Assembly (NCBI RefSeq): GCF_014651955.1
Contig: NZ_BMXW01000007.1
Span: 78,676 to 142,675, forward strand
Source of the DNA: Shewanella fodinae
GTDB taxonomy: Bacteria; Pseudomonadota; Gammaproteobacteria; Enterobacterales; Shewanellaceae
DNA length: 64,000 nt
Direction of reading: 5' to 3'
Shown in pieces: positions 9,959-19,955 of this stretch. Below the pieces are notes generated by a model, which did not search any database, was not told the DNA's origin, and saw nothing but the letters and a program-made list of their open reading frames with translations. Within the stretch, counting starts at the first letter, position 1; each line of letters begins with the position of its first letter. A program made the translations under genes and the position numbers.

Positions 9959-10840
9959 ATGGATATTAAACAGCTAAAACATCTTGATGCCTTGGTGCGC
10001 TATGGCAGTTTTACCCGGGCAGCCGAAAAGCTCAGCATGGCACAACCAGCGCTCAGCCAAAGTATCAAACGCCTTGAACAATCGCTGGGGGTTACGCTGG
10101 TTGATCGCAGTCAACGCAAGCAGGATAGCGGTTTAAGGCTCACAGCAGAGGGCGAAACGCTGCACCAATATGCGGTGCTTATTCTGAAACAGGTGCAGCA
10201 GGCTGAAAGTCATATTCGCTCAATGGCACAGTTGTCCCTCGGCGAAGTACGGGTCGCTGTACCAGGCATGTTAGGCTCCTTCTACTTACCCAGCCGCCTG
10301 ATGGCATTTCGCCATAAATACCCTGGACTAAAACTATCGCTCTTCGAAGGGGGAACTCGTGATGCTCTGCGCATGCTAGAACAGCAAGAAGTCGATATAG
10401 CCATTATTACCGCACAAGATCTCAAGCCAGAATTTGATTCAAAGCTACTGATCAACGAACAAATGGTGGTTGCCACATCACTAGATCATCCCCTGGCAGA
10501 GCAAACCAGTGTCACGCTCGAACAATTCTTCCAGCATGAATTGGTGATGTTCAAACGTGGTTACTATCATCGGGAGTGGATCCTGCAACAAGCGGAGGAA
10601 CTGGGGCTGAACCCCAAAATTGCCTTTGAAACCAATCTTATCAATCTTATCAAACAGGTGGTTAATCAGGGCTATGCCATCACCACCGTGCTGGAAATGG
10701 TGATCACCGCCAAAGACGGTATCCTCGCGTTGCCCTTTTCACCACCTGTCTATCTGGAATTACATATTGCCTGGAAAAAACAACGTCCATTAAGTCAGGC
10801 AGATCAAGCGTTTGTTGCATTTCTGCTGGAAAACAAATAG
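9959..10840 (+). CDS. LysR-family regulator of the adjacent MFS gene
   Basis: LysR-type transcription regulator, 293 residues from ATG 9959. The winged helix-turn-helix is at residues 1-60 (MDIKQLKHLDALVRYGSFTRAAEKLSMAQPALSQ region), followed by the linker helix and a periplasmic-binding-like effector domain from about 90 (GEVRVAVPGMLGSF). An upstream ATG at 9893 would add 22 unlikely residues. Divergent orientation to the YnfM-like transporter, with a 145-bp shared intergenic region, suggests direct control of that gene and autoregulation. Confidence 0.9.
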   Translation: MDIKQLKHLDALVRYGSFTRAAEKLSMAQPALSQSIKRLEQSLGVTLVDRSQRKQDSGLRLTAEGETLHQYAVLILKQVQQAESHIRSMAQLSLGEVRVAVPGMLGSFYLPSRLMAFRHKYPGLKLSLFEGGTRDALRMLEQQEVDIAIITAQDLKPEFDSKLLINEQMVVATSLDHPLAEQTSVTLEQFFQHELVMFKRGYYHREWILQQAEELGLNPKIAFETNLINLIKQVVNQGYAITTVLEMVITAKDGILALPFSPPVYLELHIAWKKQRPLSQADQAFVAFLLENK

Positions 10841-10863
10841 GCCTTGGGAATCCCAAGGCCTAT
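10837..10863. terminator. Bidirectional terminator between convergent genes
   Basis: 12-bp perfect stem (ATAGGCCTTGGG / CCCAAGGCCTAT) with a 3-nt loop, starting at the LysR stop codon. On the minus strand it is followed by TTTGTTTT, so it can end the protease/chaperone transcript; on the plus strand the downstream tract is poor in T. Confidence 0.75.
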
Positions 10864-10884
10864 CCCAATAATTGATATCAACGA

Positions 10885-11346
10885 CTACATAGGGACTTGC
10901 TTATCTGTGGCATGGTCCAGTTTTGCTCTGATGACTTGACTGTCTTGTGTCACCTGTTGGATCAGAGATAACAAATCAGCATCTGATTTCGCGGCTAGCA
11001 ATACTAAGTTGTCAGCACCTTGCCAATCCAACCGCAAGCCATAACGTTCCGCAAATGAAGAAACATTCACCGATGGCTGTAGCTTAACCACCAACTTGCC
11101 AGTCAGAACAGCTAAGGGCGCGCCGCTCGCGGTTACTAGCTGCTCGCCTTTACTCAGACGAGAAGCTTTTTGGACACCTGTTTTGCTCTTCACATAGTAG
11201 TGACCGTTATAAACGCTATCCATAAATTCCGCTTTTAGGCCAGGCTTTAATGTTTTACTTCCCATCGCTGCCTCAGGTAACTTGGCTGCCAATGCCGCAG
11301 TTGAAAGCAACCCAAGTCCGATAATCATCATATTCGATATTTTCAT
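10885..11346 (-). CDS. Secreted small protein resembling the ASP-protease external chaperone (ORF2-like)
   Basis: 153 residues with a cleavable signal peptide (MKISNMMIIGLGLLSTAALAA). The middle part (about 45-105) contains MDSVYNGHYYVKSKTG and LTGKLVVKLQPSVNVSSFAERYGL, reminiscent of the propeptide-like segment of the Aeromonas sobria ORF2 protein, which helps the neighbouring kexin-like protease ASP to fold. Here too the gene lies directly downstream of a kexin-like protease, 10 nt after its stop and on the same strand. The match is recalled from the family and the gene pairing, not from an alignment. An alternative is a protease inhibitor/propeptide-like protein in trans. Confidence 0.65.
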   Translation of the reverse strand: MKISNMMIIGLGLLSTAALAAKLPEAAMGSKTLKPGLKAEFMDSVYNGHYYVKSKTGVQKASRLSKGEQLVTASGAPLAVLTGKLVVKLQPSVNVSSFAERYGLRLDWQGADNLVLLAAKSDADLLSLIQQVTQDSQVIRAKLDHATDKQVPM

Positions 11347-11356
11347 CTCTCACTCC

Positions 11357-13465
11357 TTAAGAGGCTGAAGCCACTTTATGTCCGTGGAACCGAATGGACC
11401 ATCCCTTCAGCACGCCTTGAGACTCGTTAGGAATATCAACGTATTGAACTGGATATAGAATAAAACTGTAATCTCCGCTATTAACGTCAATCACTTTCAG
11501 CGTCCACGTTCCTTTCGTACTCTCACCATAAAAGGCGTTGGACAGCATAGGTGTATTTTCAAATCCAGGCACATAATCAGTAGGATCGCTAGGATCCATA
11601 ACACCCTGATATACCATGCCATTGTATGGTGTCATCACTACACTGCGGGTACCTGAAGGTGAAATCAACTCTACCGCCAGATCCGGCAATCGGAGATGAT
11701 CTGCACTGACTTCTATCTGAACGGCCTCGATCACCATATCATCAGCAATCTCAATGCCATCAGATGCTCCCGAAACACTCGCGTCTGGAATAGATTTCTC
11801 TAAGTTTTCGTGAGACTGCCAATCAGTGATGATATAACTACCTAAATCTTGAGTATAATTTTTGGCAGCTGCTACAGCGGCACTTACGTCCACGCGGCCA
11901 AATCCGTAAAAGTTATGGAAATGGAACCCCGCAGCATTTTTTATCCAGCTCGGAATTGCATCGTACTCTACCGCCGAGTCACCAGAGCCGACAGGCACTT
12001 CGACAGGGGCGATATCAGGCTGAATTTCTGTAGCTGTTGAAGCCAAGATATAACGCACATCACGCCAGCTCAGTGAGGGATTGGCACTCATAATCATGGC
12101 AACAGCCCCTGATGTATTCGGTGCTGCAGATGAGGTTCCATTCATTTCAGAGGTATAATCACACGTTAAATTGAGCGGGTGCTGGCCGCCAGCAAAGGGG
12201 GTAGCAGGTCTATCGTCGGTAACAGTCCATCCTTTATCACAACCTGCACGGTCAGTGGTGACAATAGCAGGATCATCATCACCATATTCCCCTCCAGGGG
12301 CTGTCACAAATACGTTAGACCCAACAGAAGAATAGCTAGATAACTCACCTTTAGCATTCACCGCAGATACCACTAAATTAAATACGTTAGCATTATCGGT
12401 CGACATGTTAGCGTTATGGAAGGGCAGTCCTAAATTGGCCTTCTCATTCCCGCTGACATCAAAGTAATCGCCCGGTAACCAATAATATCCAGACCAGCTA
12501 TAATAGTTATAACCGTTGCCAGCAGACTTCACAAAGATGCTGCCTTTTCCATCAGCACTATTTTGCGCAATATCGGCATATACCTCATTTTCATCTTCAT
12601 CAAATGTATGAGGAAATGGCACATTGTAGCCGTAGCTTTGATTGAACACCCGAGCATAATCACTGTAAGCACTCGCGCCATGAGACTTAGCAAAATTCTC
12701 AAAGGTCTGCACACTACTTACGGCTCCGGTTGGATCTGAGTCGAGAAAGTTAAATCCAATCACTTTTGCCTCAGGAGCAACCCCACGTCCACCAATGCCA
12801 TTCCATCCGGCAGCAGCTATAATGCCGCTCACTGCGGTGCCATGAGCTGCGCCGTCAGAAAAAGGTGTAGGATCAACAGTTCCGGTAATCAAGTTATAGG
12901 AGCCACCGGACACAATATTAGGAGCTAGGTCTGGATGACTGATTTCCACACCATCATCGACAACAGCTACAACGACACCTTGGCCTTTGACGCCAGAGGC
13001 AATAGCATCCGCCACATTAATGTCTTCACCTGCGATACCACGATTTGCAGCAAAAGCATTTTGGCCGTTATTCTTCAGATGCCATTGATATGCATATAAA
13101 GGATCGCCGCCAGTGATATTAATGGTGAGGGTAGAAATTGACTCATACTGACCATCGCTGACTTTAAACCGCACAACTTCGGTGCCTTCCATTGCATCAC
13201 TGCGATAGGTAAAAGCGCCACTGGACGGATTAGTGATGGTAAGCGTCCCTAGCTTAACGTCTGCAGGATCAACTAAAGAAAAACTAAGACCACCTTCAGC
13301 ATCAGAGCCTTCTAGCTGCCCAGACAAATCCATAGATTGGGCGACATCATAGGCAACATCAGTACTTTGTGGTGGTGTATTGACGGTCTCAGGGGTTTTA
13401 TTATCGCTTCCGCATCCCGCTAATATTGCAGCAGTAACGCTAAGCGCGATTAATGACTTGCGCAT
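11357..13465 (-). CDS. Kexin-like subtilase lipoprotein (S8 protease with P domain)
   Basis: Serine endopeptidase of 702 residues. It has a lipoprotein signal (lipobox LAGC, Cys18), a cadherin-like beta domain with SDAEGGLSFSL and SDGQYES (about 30-118), and an S8/kexin catalytic domain (about 125-530). The catalytic triad is Asp170 (VAVVDDGVE), His208 (AHGTAVSG) and Ser445 (NGTSSAAP); oxyanion Asn317 is in KSAGNG. A P/homo-B domain follows (about 550-695, PDLAVELISPSGT and GTWTLKVIDV). The lipobox implies anchoring to the outer membrane or cell surface. No classic N-terminal inhibitory propeptide is obvious, which fits folding assistance by the small gene downstream. The 414-bp AT-rich upstream region should hold its promoter. 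Confidence 0.9.
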   Translation of the reverse strand: MRKSLIALSVTAAILAGCGSDNKTPETVNTPPQSTDVAYDVAQSMDLSGQLEGSDAEGGLSFSLVDPADVKLGTLTITNPSSGAFTYRSDAMEGTEVVRFKVSDGQYESISTLTINITGGDPLYAYQWHLKNNGQNAFAANRGIAGEDINVADAIASGVKGQGVVVAVVDDGVEISHPDLAPNIVSGGSYNLITGTVDPTPFSDGAAHGTAVSGIIAAAGWNGIGGRGVAPEAKVIGFNFLDSDPTGAVSSVQTFENFAKSHGASAYSDYARVFNQSYGYNVPFPHTFDEDENEVYADIAQNSADGKGSIFVKSAGNGYNYYSWSGYYWLPGDYFDVSGNEKANLGLPFHNANMSTDNANVFNLVVSAVNAKGELSSYSSVGSNVFVTAPGGEYGDDDPAIVTTDRAGCDKGWTVTDDRPATPFAGGQHPLNLTCDYTSEMNGTSSAAPNTSGAVAMIMSANPSLSWRDVRYILASTATEIQPDIAPVEVPVGSGDSAVEYDAIPSWIKNAAGFHFHNFYGFGRVDVSAAVAAAKNYTQDLGSYIITDWQSHENLEKSIPDASVSGASDGIEIADDMVIEAVQIEVSADHLRLPDLAVELISPSGTRSVVMTPYNGMVYQGVMDPSDPTDYVPGFENTPMLSNAFYGESTKGTWTLKVIDVNSGDYSFILYPVQYVDIPNESQGVLKGWSIRFHGHKVASAS

Positions 13466-13879
13466 ACTTCAGTTTCCTTCTGGTAATAAGTCACCTATGG
13501 AATAAAACATCCATGAGGTGCAATGTTGGCTTATTATTACTCCATGGTTCTTGTTATCTGTTATTGTTGGATATATTGAAAACAAGAAAGAAACATTTTT
13601 AACACAAAAAAACAAAACAGCAACACAACAAGTCAATAGCTTGCCTAAAAAACAACCTTTATAAATTGAAATTATGACGTCTATTTAACTCACTGTATAA
13701 ACAATTAGCATTGATTACCGCTTAAAGAACTGAAATAAAAAAGAAAAAATATAAAATAATATATGCAGCAACAGAAACAAAAAGTTACATATTAGCCTTT
13801 TCTACATCAAGGTAAAACAGCATTCGAAAGATGACACCTCGATTGTGAGTCGCCGTTTCACATATATAACGTCCTACGA
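13466..13879. other. AT-rich intergenic region between protease and tyrR
   Basis: 414 bp without a supportable gene. It has runs of A and T (about 13570-13780) and no clear hairpin terminator. It should contain the promoter and leader of the minus-strand protease gene and the 3' end of tyrR transcripts. Confidence 0.6.
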
Positions 13880-15418
13880 TTAAGGTTCTTTATTAATACC
13901 GTAATCTCGCAGTTTATTAGCTATGGCCGTATGAGATACACCCAGTTTTTTCGCCAATTGCCGTGTGGATGGGTAGGCAGGATATAAACGCCGCAGTAAA
14001 TTCGCTTCATACTGCTTCATTGCCTGTTCTAGCGTGCCTTCAAACTGCTGATCAAAATATCCTTGCCCTTCATCATAACTAGGCAACTTTAACTGCTCGA
14101 CCGAGAGTTCCCCTGCCCCATCCCACATGGATACGGCGCGGAAGATGGCATTTTTAAGTTGCCGCACGTTGCCCGGCCAAGCATAAGATTGCATGAAACT
14201 GCGGCATTTTGCGGAAATCCGCCTTACCGGACATGACAACTGCGCGCAATAATGTGCTAGAAACATCTCGGCGAGCGGCAGAATATCGACTTTCCGCTCC
14301 CTCAGCGCGGGTAAATGAAACGCCAGTACATGGATACGATAGTATAGATCTTCCCGGAATTGTCCCTGTTGACAGCGGGCGGCGAGATCTTCCTGTGTTG
14401 AACAGATAATTCGGACATCAGGCCGGATATCCTCTTCCCCGCCAACCCGGCGGAAACTGCCATCTTGTAATAACCGCAGTAACTTCACCTGTGCTGCTGC
14501 CGACATTTCAGCAACTTCATCAAGAAACACAGTTCCGCCTTGTGCTTCTTCAAAGAAACCTCGCTTCATCAACTTACCGTGACTGACGTAGCCAAACAGT
14601 TCCTCTTCCACCGCACTGTCGGGAATGGCAGCGCAGTTGATGGCCACAAATGATTTTTCACGACGCATACTGGCATCATGGCAGGCTCTTGCCATCATCT
14701 CTTTGCCAGTGCCGGTTTCCCCGGTGATCAGTAGCGGCGCATCCAACTGCGCCATCCGTTCGGCCTGTTTCAAGACTTGCTGCATCCGTTCACTCACCGC
14801 CAAGACATTAGCAAAGCCCTTGTTTTGACTTTGAAGTGCATTGAACTGTTGGCCGACCCGTGCCGGACTTTTTAATGTGACCACTGCCCCGGCACGAATT
14901 TCACTTCCTTCGCCATCAGGTAGCATCACAGGCAGCATCTCTGCCAGATATTCACTATTACCGATACGCACCCTGGCAGCCTGGGGTAACAGCTGAGGTT
15001 CGCTGAGCCAACGCCCAAAATTAAATCCCTGAACCCAATGATTCAATGATTCATCCAATACTTCATGCAGCTGCATTCCTAGCATGAACTGGGCAGCATC
15101 ATTGGCGATACGGATTCGGCCTTTGGCGTCTAGCGAAAATACGCCATCAGGCAATGTCTTAAGCAGCGTTTGCAACGCATAATGTTCCTGCTCAGACGGC
15201 ATAAAGGCGACGGTTCTGACATCATATACCGCCTCAATTTTGCGGATCTGCGGCATCAGGGCACTTAGTACATCGAATGGCACATCAGCAAATTGCAGAA
15301 AGAAAAAGCCCTTGTTGCTGGCATCAATTGACATCAGATTGATGCCGTAGGTTTCCAGCACACTTAAAATATCCTTGGCCAAACCGACTCTGTCCTGACA
15401 ACTGATTTCCAGACGCAT
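13880..15418 (-). CDS. tyrR: Aromatic amino acid regulator TyrR
   Basis: Regulator of aromatic amino acid synthesis, transport and catabolism; 512 residues against 513 in E. coli. Order: ACT domain (1-75, MRLEISCQDRVGLAKDIL), PAS (about 78-190, LPDGVFSLDAKGRIRIAND), AAA+ (about 205-430, Walker A GETGTGKE, Walker B GGTVFLDEVAEM) and a C-terminal helix-turn-helix (STRQLAKKLGVSHTAIANKL, about 485-504). The AAA+ loop that carries GAFTGA in sigma54 activators reads instead YVSHGKLMKRG, as expected for TyrR, which acts at sigma70 promoters. The helix-turn-helix matches the E. coli protein almost exactly. Confidence 0.96.
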   Translation of the reverse strand: MRLEISCQDRVGLAKDILSVLETYGINLMSIDASNKGFFFLQFADVPFDVLSALMPQIRKIEAVYDVRTVAFMPSEQEHYALQTLLKTLPDGVFSLDAKGRIRIANDAAQFMLGMQLHEVLDESLNHWVQGFNFGRWLSEPQLLPQAARVRIGNSEYLAEMLPVMLPDGEGSEIRAGAVVTLKSPARVGQQFNALQSQNKGFANVLAVSERMQQVLKQAERMAQLDAPLLITGETGTGKEMMARACHDASMRREKSFVAINCAAIPDSAVEEELFGYVSHGKLMKRGFFEEAQGGTVFLDEVAEMSAAAQVKLLRLLQDGSFRRVGGEEDIRPDVRIICSTQEDLAARCQQGQFREDLYYRIHVLAFHLPALRERKVDILPLAEMFLAHYCAQLSCPVRRISAKCRSFMQSYAWPGNVRQLKNAIFRAVSMWDGAGELSVEQLKLPSYDEGQGYFDQQFEGTLEQAMKQYEANLLRRLYPAYPSTRQLAKKLGVSHTAIANKLRDYGINKEP

Positions 15419-15761
15419 AACGACTGCTGTCCCTTTTTATGTTTTGTATGTGCTTGTGGGATTCTGTGCATAAAAGCCATACGGCGCTCAAATGCGGATA
15501 CTAAGTTAGAGGGTTCTGAACAAGGTGGCAAGTCTTCTTTACAGTGTATTGATAAATAACCGATGTATGTCTTATTTACGTGGCAGTTTTCCCTACACCG
15601 TTTTCTGTTAACAATTTTATCTCGATGCAGAGGACTGGTTAATCTCTGGTTACTCAAGTTAAAAGCCGCATAATCCCCTCGTGATTCACGTAGCATTTAT
15701 CCGCTGTTTGTTTACAATGAATACCTTTCAGATGGCCTATCAAAAAAGGAAAAGGATGCCT

Positions 15762-16670
15762 ATGAAATCAAGTATTATTCGTAAAGCAGTTATCCCTGTT
15801 GCCGGCCTGGGCACGCGTATGCTGCCGGCAACCAAAGCGATTCCTAAAGAGATGTTACCCGTGGTTGATCGGCCGTTAATTCAATATGTGGTTAACGAAG
15901 CTATCGAAGCGGGTATCAAAGAGATTGTTCTGGTAACCCATGCGAGTAAAAACTCCATTGAAAACCACTTTGACACCAGTTTTGAGTTGGAAGCCCAGCT
16001 CGAACGGCGTGTTAAACGTCAGCTGTTGAATGAAGTTCAGTCTATCTGCCCTAAAGATGTCACCATTATCAGTGTACGGCAGGCTGAAGCCAAAGGGCTT
16101 GGTCACGCCATCCTGTGCGCCAAACCAGTGGTGGGAGATAATCCCTTTGCAGTATTGCTGCCTGATGTGCTGATTGATGAAGCCAGTTGCAACCTCAAGC
16201 AGGACAATCTAGCGGCAATGGTCAAACTCTATGGCGAAACCGCCAATGGCCAGATCATGGTAGAAGGTGTGCCTGCGGATATGGTCGATCAGTATGGTAT
16301 TGCCGATGTCAACGGTCAGGACATACAACCTGGGGGGTCGGTACCACTGGCAGAATTGATTGAGAAACCCGGCATTGACGAAGCGCCTTCCAATCTGGCG
16401 GTCGTTGGACGTTATGTATTACCTGCAGAAATCTGGTCGTTATTGGCCAAAACACCCAGTGGTGCCGGTGGAGAAATCCAGTTGACAGACGCCATTGCTA
16501 TGTTGATGCAACAGCAGCAAGTTAATGCCTACTACATGCTGGGGAAAAGTCATGACTGCGGTAATAAACTAGGCTATATGCAGGCAATTATTGAACATGC
16601 GGTACGCCACCGTGAACTCGGTAAGGATTTTGTCTGCTATCTGAAACAATTCGTGAAGGGACTGGATTAA
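15762..16670 (+). CDS. galU: UTP-glucose-1-phosphate uridylyltransferase
   Basis: Makes UDP-glucose from glucose-1-phosphate and UTP, the entry point for UDP-glucose, UDP-galactose and UDP-glucuronate in the polysaccharide pathways of this window. About 302 residues. The nucleotidyltransferase motif is [19 protein letters not shown] at about residues 12-30; LPDV, EKP, and [15 protein letters not shown] near the C-terminus are typical of GalU. ATG at 15762 ([10 protein letters not shown]) and ATG at 15756 (MPMKSS) are both in frame behind an AAGGAAAAGG tract; the true start is one of these. The stop overlaps galE (TAATG). Confidence 0.96.
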   Translation: MKSSIIRKAVIPVAGLGTRMLPATKAIPKEMLPVVDRPLIQYVVNEAIEAGIKEIVLVTHASKNSIENHFDTSFELEAQLERRVKRQLLNEVQSICPKDVTIISVRQAEAKGLGHAILCAKPVVGDNPFAVLLPDVLIDEASCNLKQDNLAAMVKLYGETANGQIMVEGVPADMVDQYGIADVNGQDIQPGGSVPLAELIEKPGIDEAPSNLAVVGRYVLPAEIWSLLAKTPSGAGGEIQLTDAIAMLMQQQQVNAYYMLGKSHDCGNKLGYMQAIIEHAVRHRELGKDFVCYLKQFVKGLD

Positions 16671-17683
16671 TGAACGTGCTGGTCACCGGCGGTGCAGGTT
16701 ATATTGGTAGTCACACCTTGGTAGAGCTGTTAAATGCAGGCATAAATGCCGTCGTCGTTGATAACCTCTGCAACTCCTCAGCGGAATCATTACACCGGGT
16801 GGAGCAATTAACTGGTAAAACGGTGCAGTTTTATCAAGGTGATATTCTCAACAAACCGCTGATGCAGAAGATTTTCGCCGACCATCAGTTTGATGCAGTT
16901 ATCCATTTTGCCGGACTAAAGGCGGTCGGCGAATCAGTCGCCAAGCCATTGAAATATTACCAAAATAATGTCTGCGGTACGTTAGTGCTTTGTCAAGTGA
17001 TGCAGGAAGCGGGAGTGCGCAATCTGGTTTTCAGTTCTTCAGCAACAGTTTATGGCGACCCCGCCAGCCTGCCAATCCGAGAAGATTTTCCCACCAGCGC
17101 CACCAACCCCTATGGGCAGTCGAAGCTGATGGTCGAAAATATTCTGGCAGATTTCCAGCGAGCGAACCCTCAATGGAACATCGCTCGCCTCCGTTACTTT
17201 AATCCAGTTGGCGCCCATGAGAGTGGCTTGATTGGTGAAGATCCCAATGACATTCCTAACAATCTGATGCCCTATATCGCCCAGGTTGCTATCGGTAAGC
17301 GCGACAAACTCAGTATATTTGGCAACGACTACCCAACAGCTGATGGTACGGGGGTCAGAGACTACATCCACGTAGCTGATCTGGCGCTAGGTCATGTCAA
17401 AGCATTGCAAAAACTGCAAACCAACCCAGGATTGGTGACTTACAATCTCGGTACCGGACAAGGTTACAGCGTACTGGATATGCTACATGCTTTCGAAAAG
17501 GCCTGTGGTAAATCGATTCCTTACCAGATAGCTCCCCGCCGCCCCGGCGATGTGGCCGCATGTTATGCCGATCCAACGTATGCCGCACAAGAACTCGGCT
17601 GGCAAGCGACCCACACATTGCAGGATATGGTGGATTCCAGCTGGCGTTGGCAGTCACTCAACCCAAATGGATACCAAAGTTAA
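16670..17683 (+). CDS. galE: UDP-glucose 4-epimerase
   Basis: Interconverts UDP-glucose and UDP-galactose with bound NAD; 337 residues as in E. coli. Rossmann motif [10 protein letters not shown] at residues 7-16, catalytic Ser/Tyr/Lys in SSSATVYG (about 122-129) and NPYGQSK (about 147-153), and substrate-binding RYFNPVGAH. Translationally coupled to galU by a 1-nt stop/start overlap and to napF at its own stop in the same way. Confidence 0.97.
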   Translation: MNVLVTGGAGYIGSHTLVELLNAGINAVVVDNLCNSSAESLHRVEQLTGKTVQFYQGDILNKPLMQKIFADHQFDAVIHFAGLKAVGESVAKPLKYYQNNVCGTLVLCQVMQEAGVRNLVFSSSATVYGDPASLPIREDFPTSATNPYGQSKLMVENILADFQRANPQWNIARLRYFNPVGAHESGLIGEDPNDIPNNLMPYIAQVAIGKRDKLSIFGNDYPTADGTGVRDYIHVADLALGHVKALQKLQTNPGLVTYNLGTGQGYSVLDMLHAFEKACGKSIPYQIAPRRPGDVAACYADPTYAAQELGWQATHTLQDMVDSSWRWQSLNPNGYQS

Positions 17684-18165
17684 TGGTTGATCCATCGCGT
17701 CGGCGCTTATTTACCGCACATTCCGCAACGGTAACTAAGCTTCGCGCGCCATGGAGTGTCCCAGAAGCCGACTTCACGGACAATTGCAGCCGTTGTGGTA
17801 AGTGCGTTGACGCTTGTGAAACCGGGGTACTGATCAAAGGGGCTGCGGGATTTCCAGAAGTTGACTTCCAACAGGCCGAGTGCAGTTTTTGTGGTCAATG
17901 CGCCGCAGTCTGTCCAGAACCTGTCTTTAGCAGTACCGCGCTGAAACCGTGGCAACTGACAGTCACATTTCAACAATACTGCCTGACTTATCAAGGGGTT
18001 GCCTGCCAAAGCTGTAAGGACTTTTGCGATACGTCCGCCATCAGTTTTATCCCTCAGAGCGGAGGTATCGCAACGCCACAACTGGCAACAGCGCAATGCA
18101 CAGGCTGTGGCGCTTGTGTGGCCGCTTGCCCGGTAAACGCTATTGCCATCGTTAGTAATGATTAA
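17683..18165 (+). CDS. napF: Ferredoxin-type protein NapF
   Basis: Cytoplasmic iron-sulfur protein thought to help mature the periplasmic nitrate reductase NapA. 160 residues: an N-terminal basic motif DPSRRRLF, then Cys clusters CSRCGKCVDAC (about 28-38), CSFCGQCAAVC (about 60-70) and CTGCGACVAAC (about 137-147), each typical of a [4Fe-4S] site, plus an extra CQSCKDFC cluster. The ATG overlaps the galE stop (TAATG). No other nap gene is in the window, so it is an orphan in a sugar-nucleotide operon. Confidence 0.9.
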   Translation: MVDPSRRRLFTAHSATVTKLRAPWSVPEADFTDNCSRCGKCVDACETGVLIKGAAGFPEVDFQQAECSFCGQCAAVCPEPVFSSTALKPWQLTVTFQQYCLTYQGVACQSCKDFCDTSAISFIPQSGGIATPQLATAQCTGCGACVAACPVNAIAIVSND

Positions 18166-18283
18166 CCAATAACTGTCGAGCTACCGACTTTTTCTGTCAG
18201 GTGTCAAATCTTTGTGGTTTTGCTTAACCCATTTTCCCTATACCATCAACAGCGATGTCAATCACGGTTAAAGGATTCCCGCG

Positions 18284-18700
18284 ATGTTTGGTAAGAATAA
18301 GAAAATGGGTGAAATCACTTATATTGCTTCAGGCTGCAATATTAACGGCGAAACAGAATTCACCGGTAATGCACTGGTAGGCGGTTCATTGTTTGGAAAA
18401 GTACACTCTGAACAGCAGATTACTATCGAACCTGAAGGATTAATTCATGGCGAGCTTTGCTGCCATGAACTAAAGGTAGCAGGCGTATTTAAAGGTAAAT
18501 TAAAGTGTGAGCGGCTGGTGATTACGGGCACTGGTAGCGTCGAAGGGGAAGTTGCCAGCAAGAGTATGGAAATCTTTGACGGAGGCCAATTTGTCGGGGT
18601 GAGAGTCAAGGATGAAGTAAATCTCCTACAAAAGCTTAATAACAAAAATAATACAAATAAAAACAACATATTAAGCGAAATCGAATTACAACCACAATAA
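18284..18700 (+). CDS. Bactofilin (polymer-forming cytoskeletal protein)
   Basis: 138 residues with the bactofilin right-handed beta-helix core: repeating short strands with glycines at regular positions, such as GCNINGETEFTGNALVGGSL (about 18-37) and GVFKGKLKCERLVITGTGSV (about 71-90). Short polar N- and C-terminal tails flank it; the tail is Asn/Lys-rich. Bactofilins self-assemble into filaments at the inner membrane, often where peptidoglycan or envelope polysaccharide is made. It has its own 118-bp upstream gap after napF. Confidence 0.9.
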   Translation: MFGKNKKMGEITYIASGCNINGETEFTGNALVGGSLFGKVHSEQQITIEPEGLIHGELCCHELKVAGVFKGKLKCERLVITGTGSVEGEVASKSMEIFDGGQFVGVRVKDEVNLLQKLNNKNNTNKNNILSEIELQPQ

Positions 18701-18901
18701 TCTAGAAAGGCATCTTTAGTCTTAGGTCGTATTGCATTGTCAAGCTTTTGACATAGATCACAATTTTATTACATGAATCGCTGAATTAGAAATATCGATG
18801 GGGGTTGTCACAGTTATTTTGGCAACTTATGTTTAGACTTATGTGATATTTCGTAAGTTAATTAACTTTAACTGCATTTCAGCTTTCGAGTAGATATATC
18901 T

Positions 18902-19897
18902 ATGGCAAGCCGACTTTTAAAGCAATTGTGTGAGTTGGATATTTTCACACTAATGGTATTCAAAACCATTTACGAAACAGGACATGCAAATATCACAGCA
19001 AGGGAATTGTCAGTTTCAGCCCCCAAAATAAGCCGTTGTCTCAGTTCGCTCAGATTGGCATTTGATGATGAGTTGTTTTACCGCCGTCAACAGAAGCTGA
19101 AGGCTACACCTCTTGCCGAGAATTTGTATCGGCCTGTCTGTGATTTTATACAGTCTGTTTATCAGCTTGAGTTACAGGCCAGCAGCAGCCGTGACTGCCG
19201 CACCGACGGTTCTCTGCAGATCGCCGTAGGCTATGGTCTATTAAGCGCATTATCCAAGGTGTTTGGTCAAAAAGAGATGACGGATAAGCTTGGAAAGGTG
19301 CGGCTGTATAAATGGCAGAATGACTCTGCCGATCTGATCCATAGCGGCGAATTGGATCTGGGGATCAGCATAGAAATACCTGACAACCAAGAGTTGCAAC
19401 TGACAACTGTTGGTGAATGTCGAGAAATTGGTATGGTTTGCCGTAAAGACCATCCAATATGGCAACATTCTTCCAATATCACCTTGGAAGAGATTGCGCG
19501 CTACCCTTATGTTTACATGACCATTAAAAATTTTAATGAGAAGATCGAGCCACTAGAACTCTACTGCCAGCAGGAAAATTTGCCCCCGTTGGAGATGGAT
19601 TCGGTCGAAGATATTGAAGAATGGCATGCACATTTATTGACTATGAATAGCATAGGTTTGGTTCCCGCCACTGAACTCTGCCAAACCGATAGAGTTAGCG
19701 AATTGAAGTGCTGCCTGCTATCCACGAGTGAAGTAGAAAAACTTAAACGCACGTTAGCACTCCCATGCTATCAACTCATTGAAAGATCAGATGATTATCG
19801 ACGATACAGTACGGAACAACGGCAACTAATTACCGATGTTGTTACGAGATTACTCAGTTTCAGAGTTCTCCCCGAAGAGCGACAATTCGGCACCTAA
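18902..19897 (+). CDS. LysR-family regulator beside the decahaem cytochrome
   Basis: 331 residues with a LysR-type winged helix-turn-helix at about 12-70 (FKTIYETGHANITARELSVS and PKISRCLSSLRLAFDDELFYRR) and a LysR substrate domain from about 100. It lies 261 bp upstream of the cytochrome gene in the same direction; an equivalent regulator-cytochrome pair occurs in S. oneidensis from memory (SO_1661 and SO_1659). Control of the cytochrome is inferred from position only. Confidence 0.85.
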   Translation: MASRLLKQLCELDIFTLMVFKTIYETGHANITARELSVSAPKISRCLSSLRLAFDDELFYRRQQKLKATPLAENLYRPVCDFIQSVYQLELQASSSRDCRTDGSLQIAVGYGLLSALSKVFGQKEMTDKLGKVRLYKWQNDSADLIHSGELDLGISIEIPDNQELQLTTVGECREIGMVCRKDHPIWQHSSNITLEEIARYPYVYMTIKNFNEKIEPLELYCQQENLPPLEMDSVEDIEEWHAHLLTMNSIGLVPATELCQTDRVSELKCCLLSTSEVEKLKRTLALPCYQLIERSDDYRRYSTEQRQLITDVVTRLLSFRVLPEERQFGT

Positions 19898-19913
19898 ACT
19901 GACGCGTTTTTGC

Positions 19914-19955
19914 AAGGCCAGCACTCAAGGTAATTTTAGTGACTGGCCTTTGATT
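19914..19955 (+). terminator. Terminator-like hairpin after the LysR gene
   Basis: Stem AAGGCCAGCACT against AGTG-A-CTGGCCTT (12 pairs with one bulge) and a 12-nt loop, followed by TGATTTA. It begins 17 nt after the LysR stop and should separate that transcript from the cytochrome gene. Confidence 0.55.

Noticed and set aside
13880..15418. tyrR as a sigma54 activator
   Set aside because: The AAA+ domain lacks GAFTGA, and the ACT-PAS-AAA-HTH order and sequence are TyrR.
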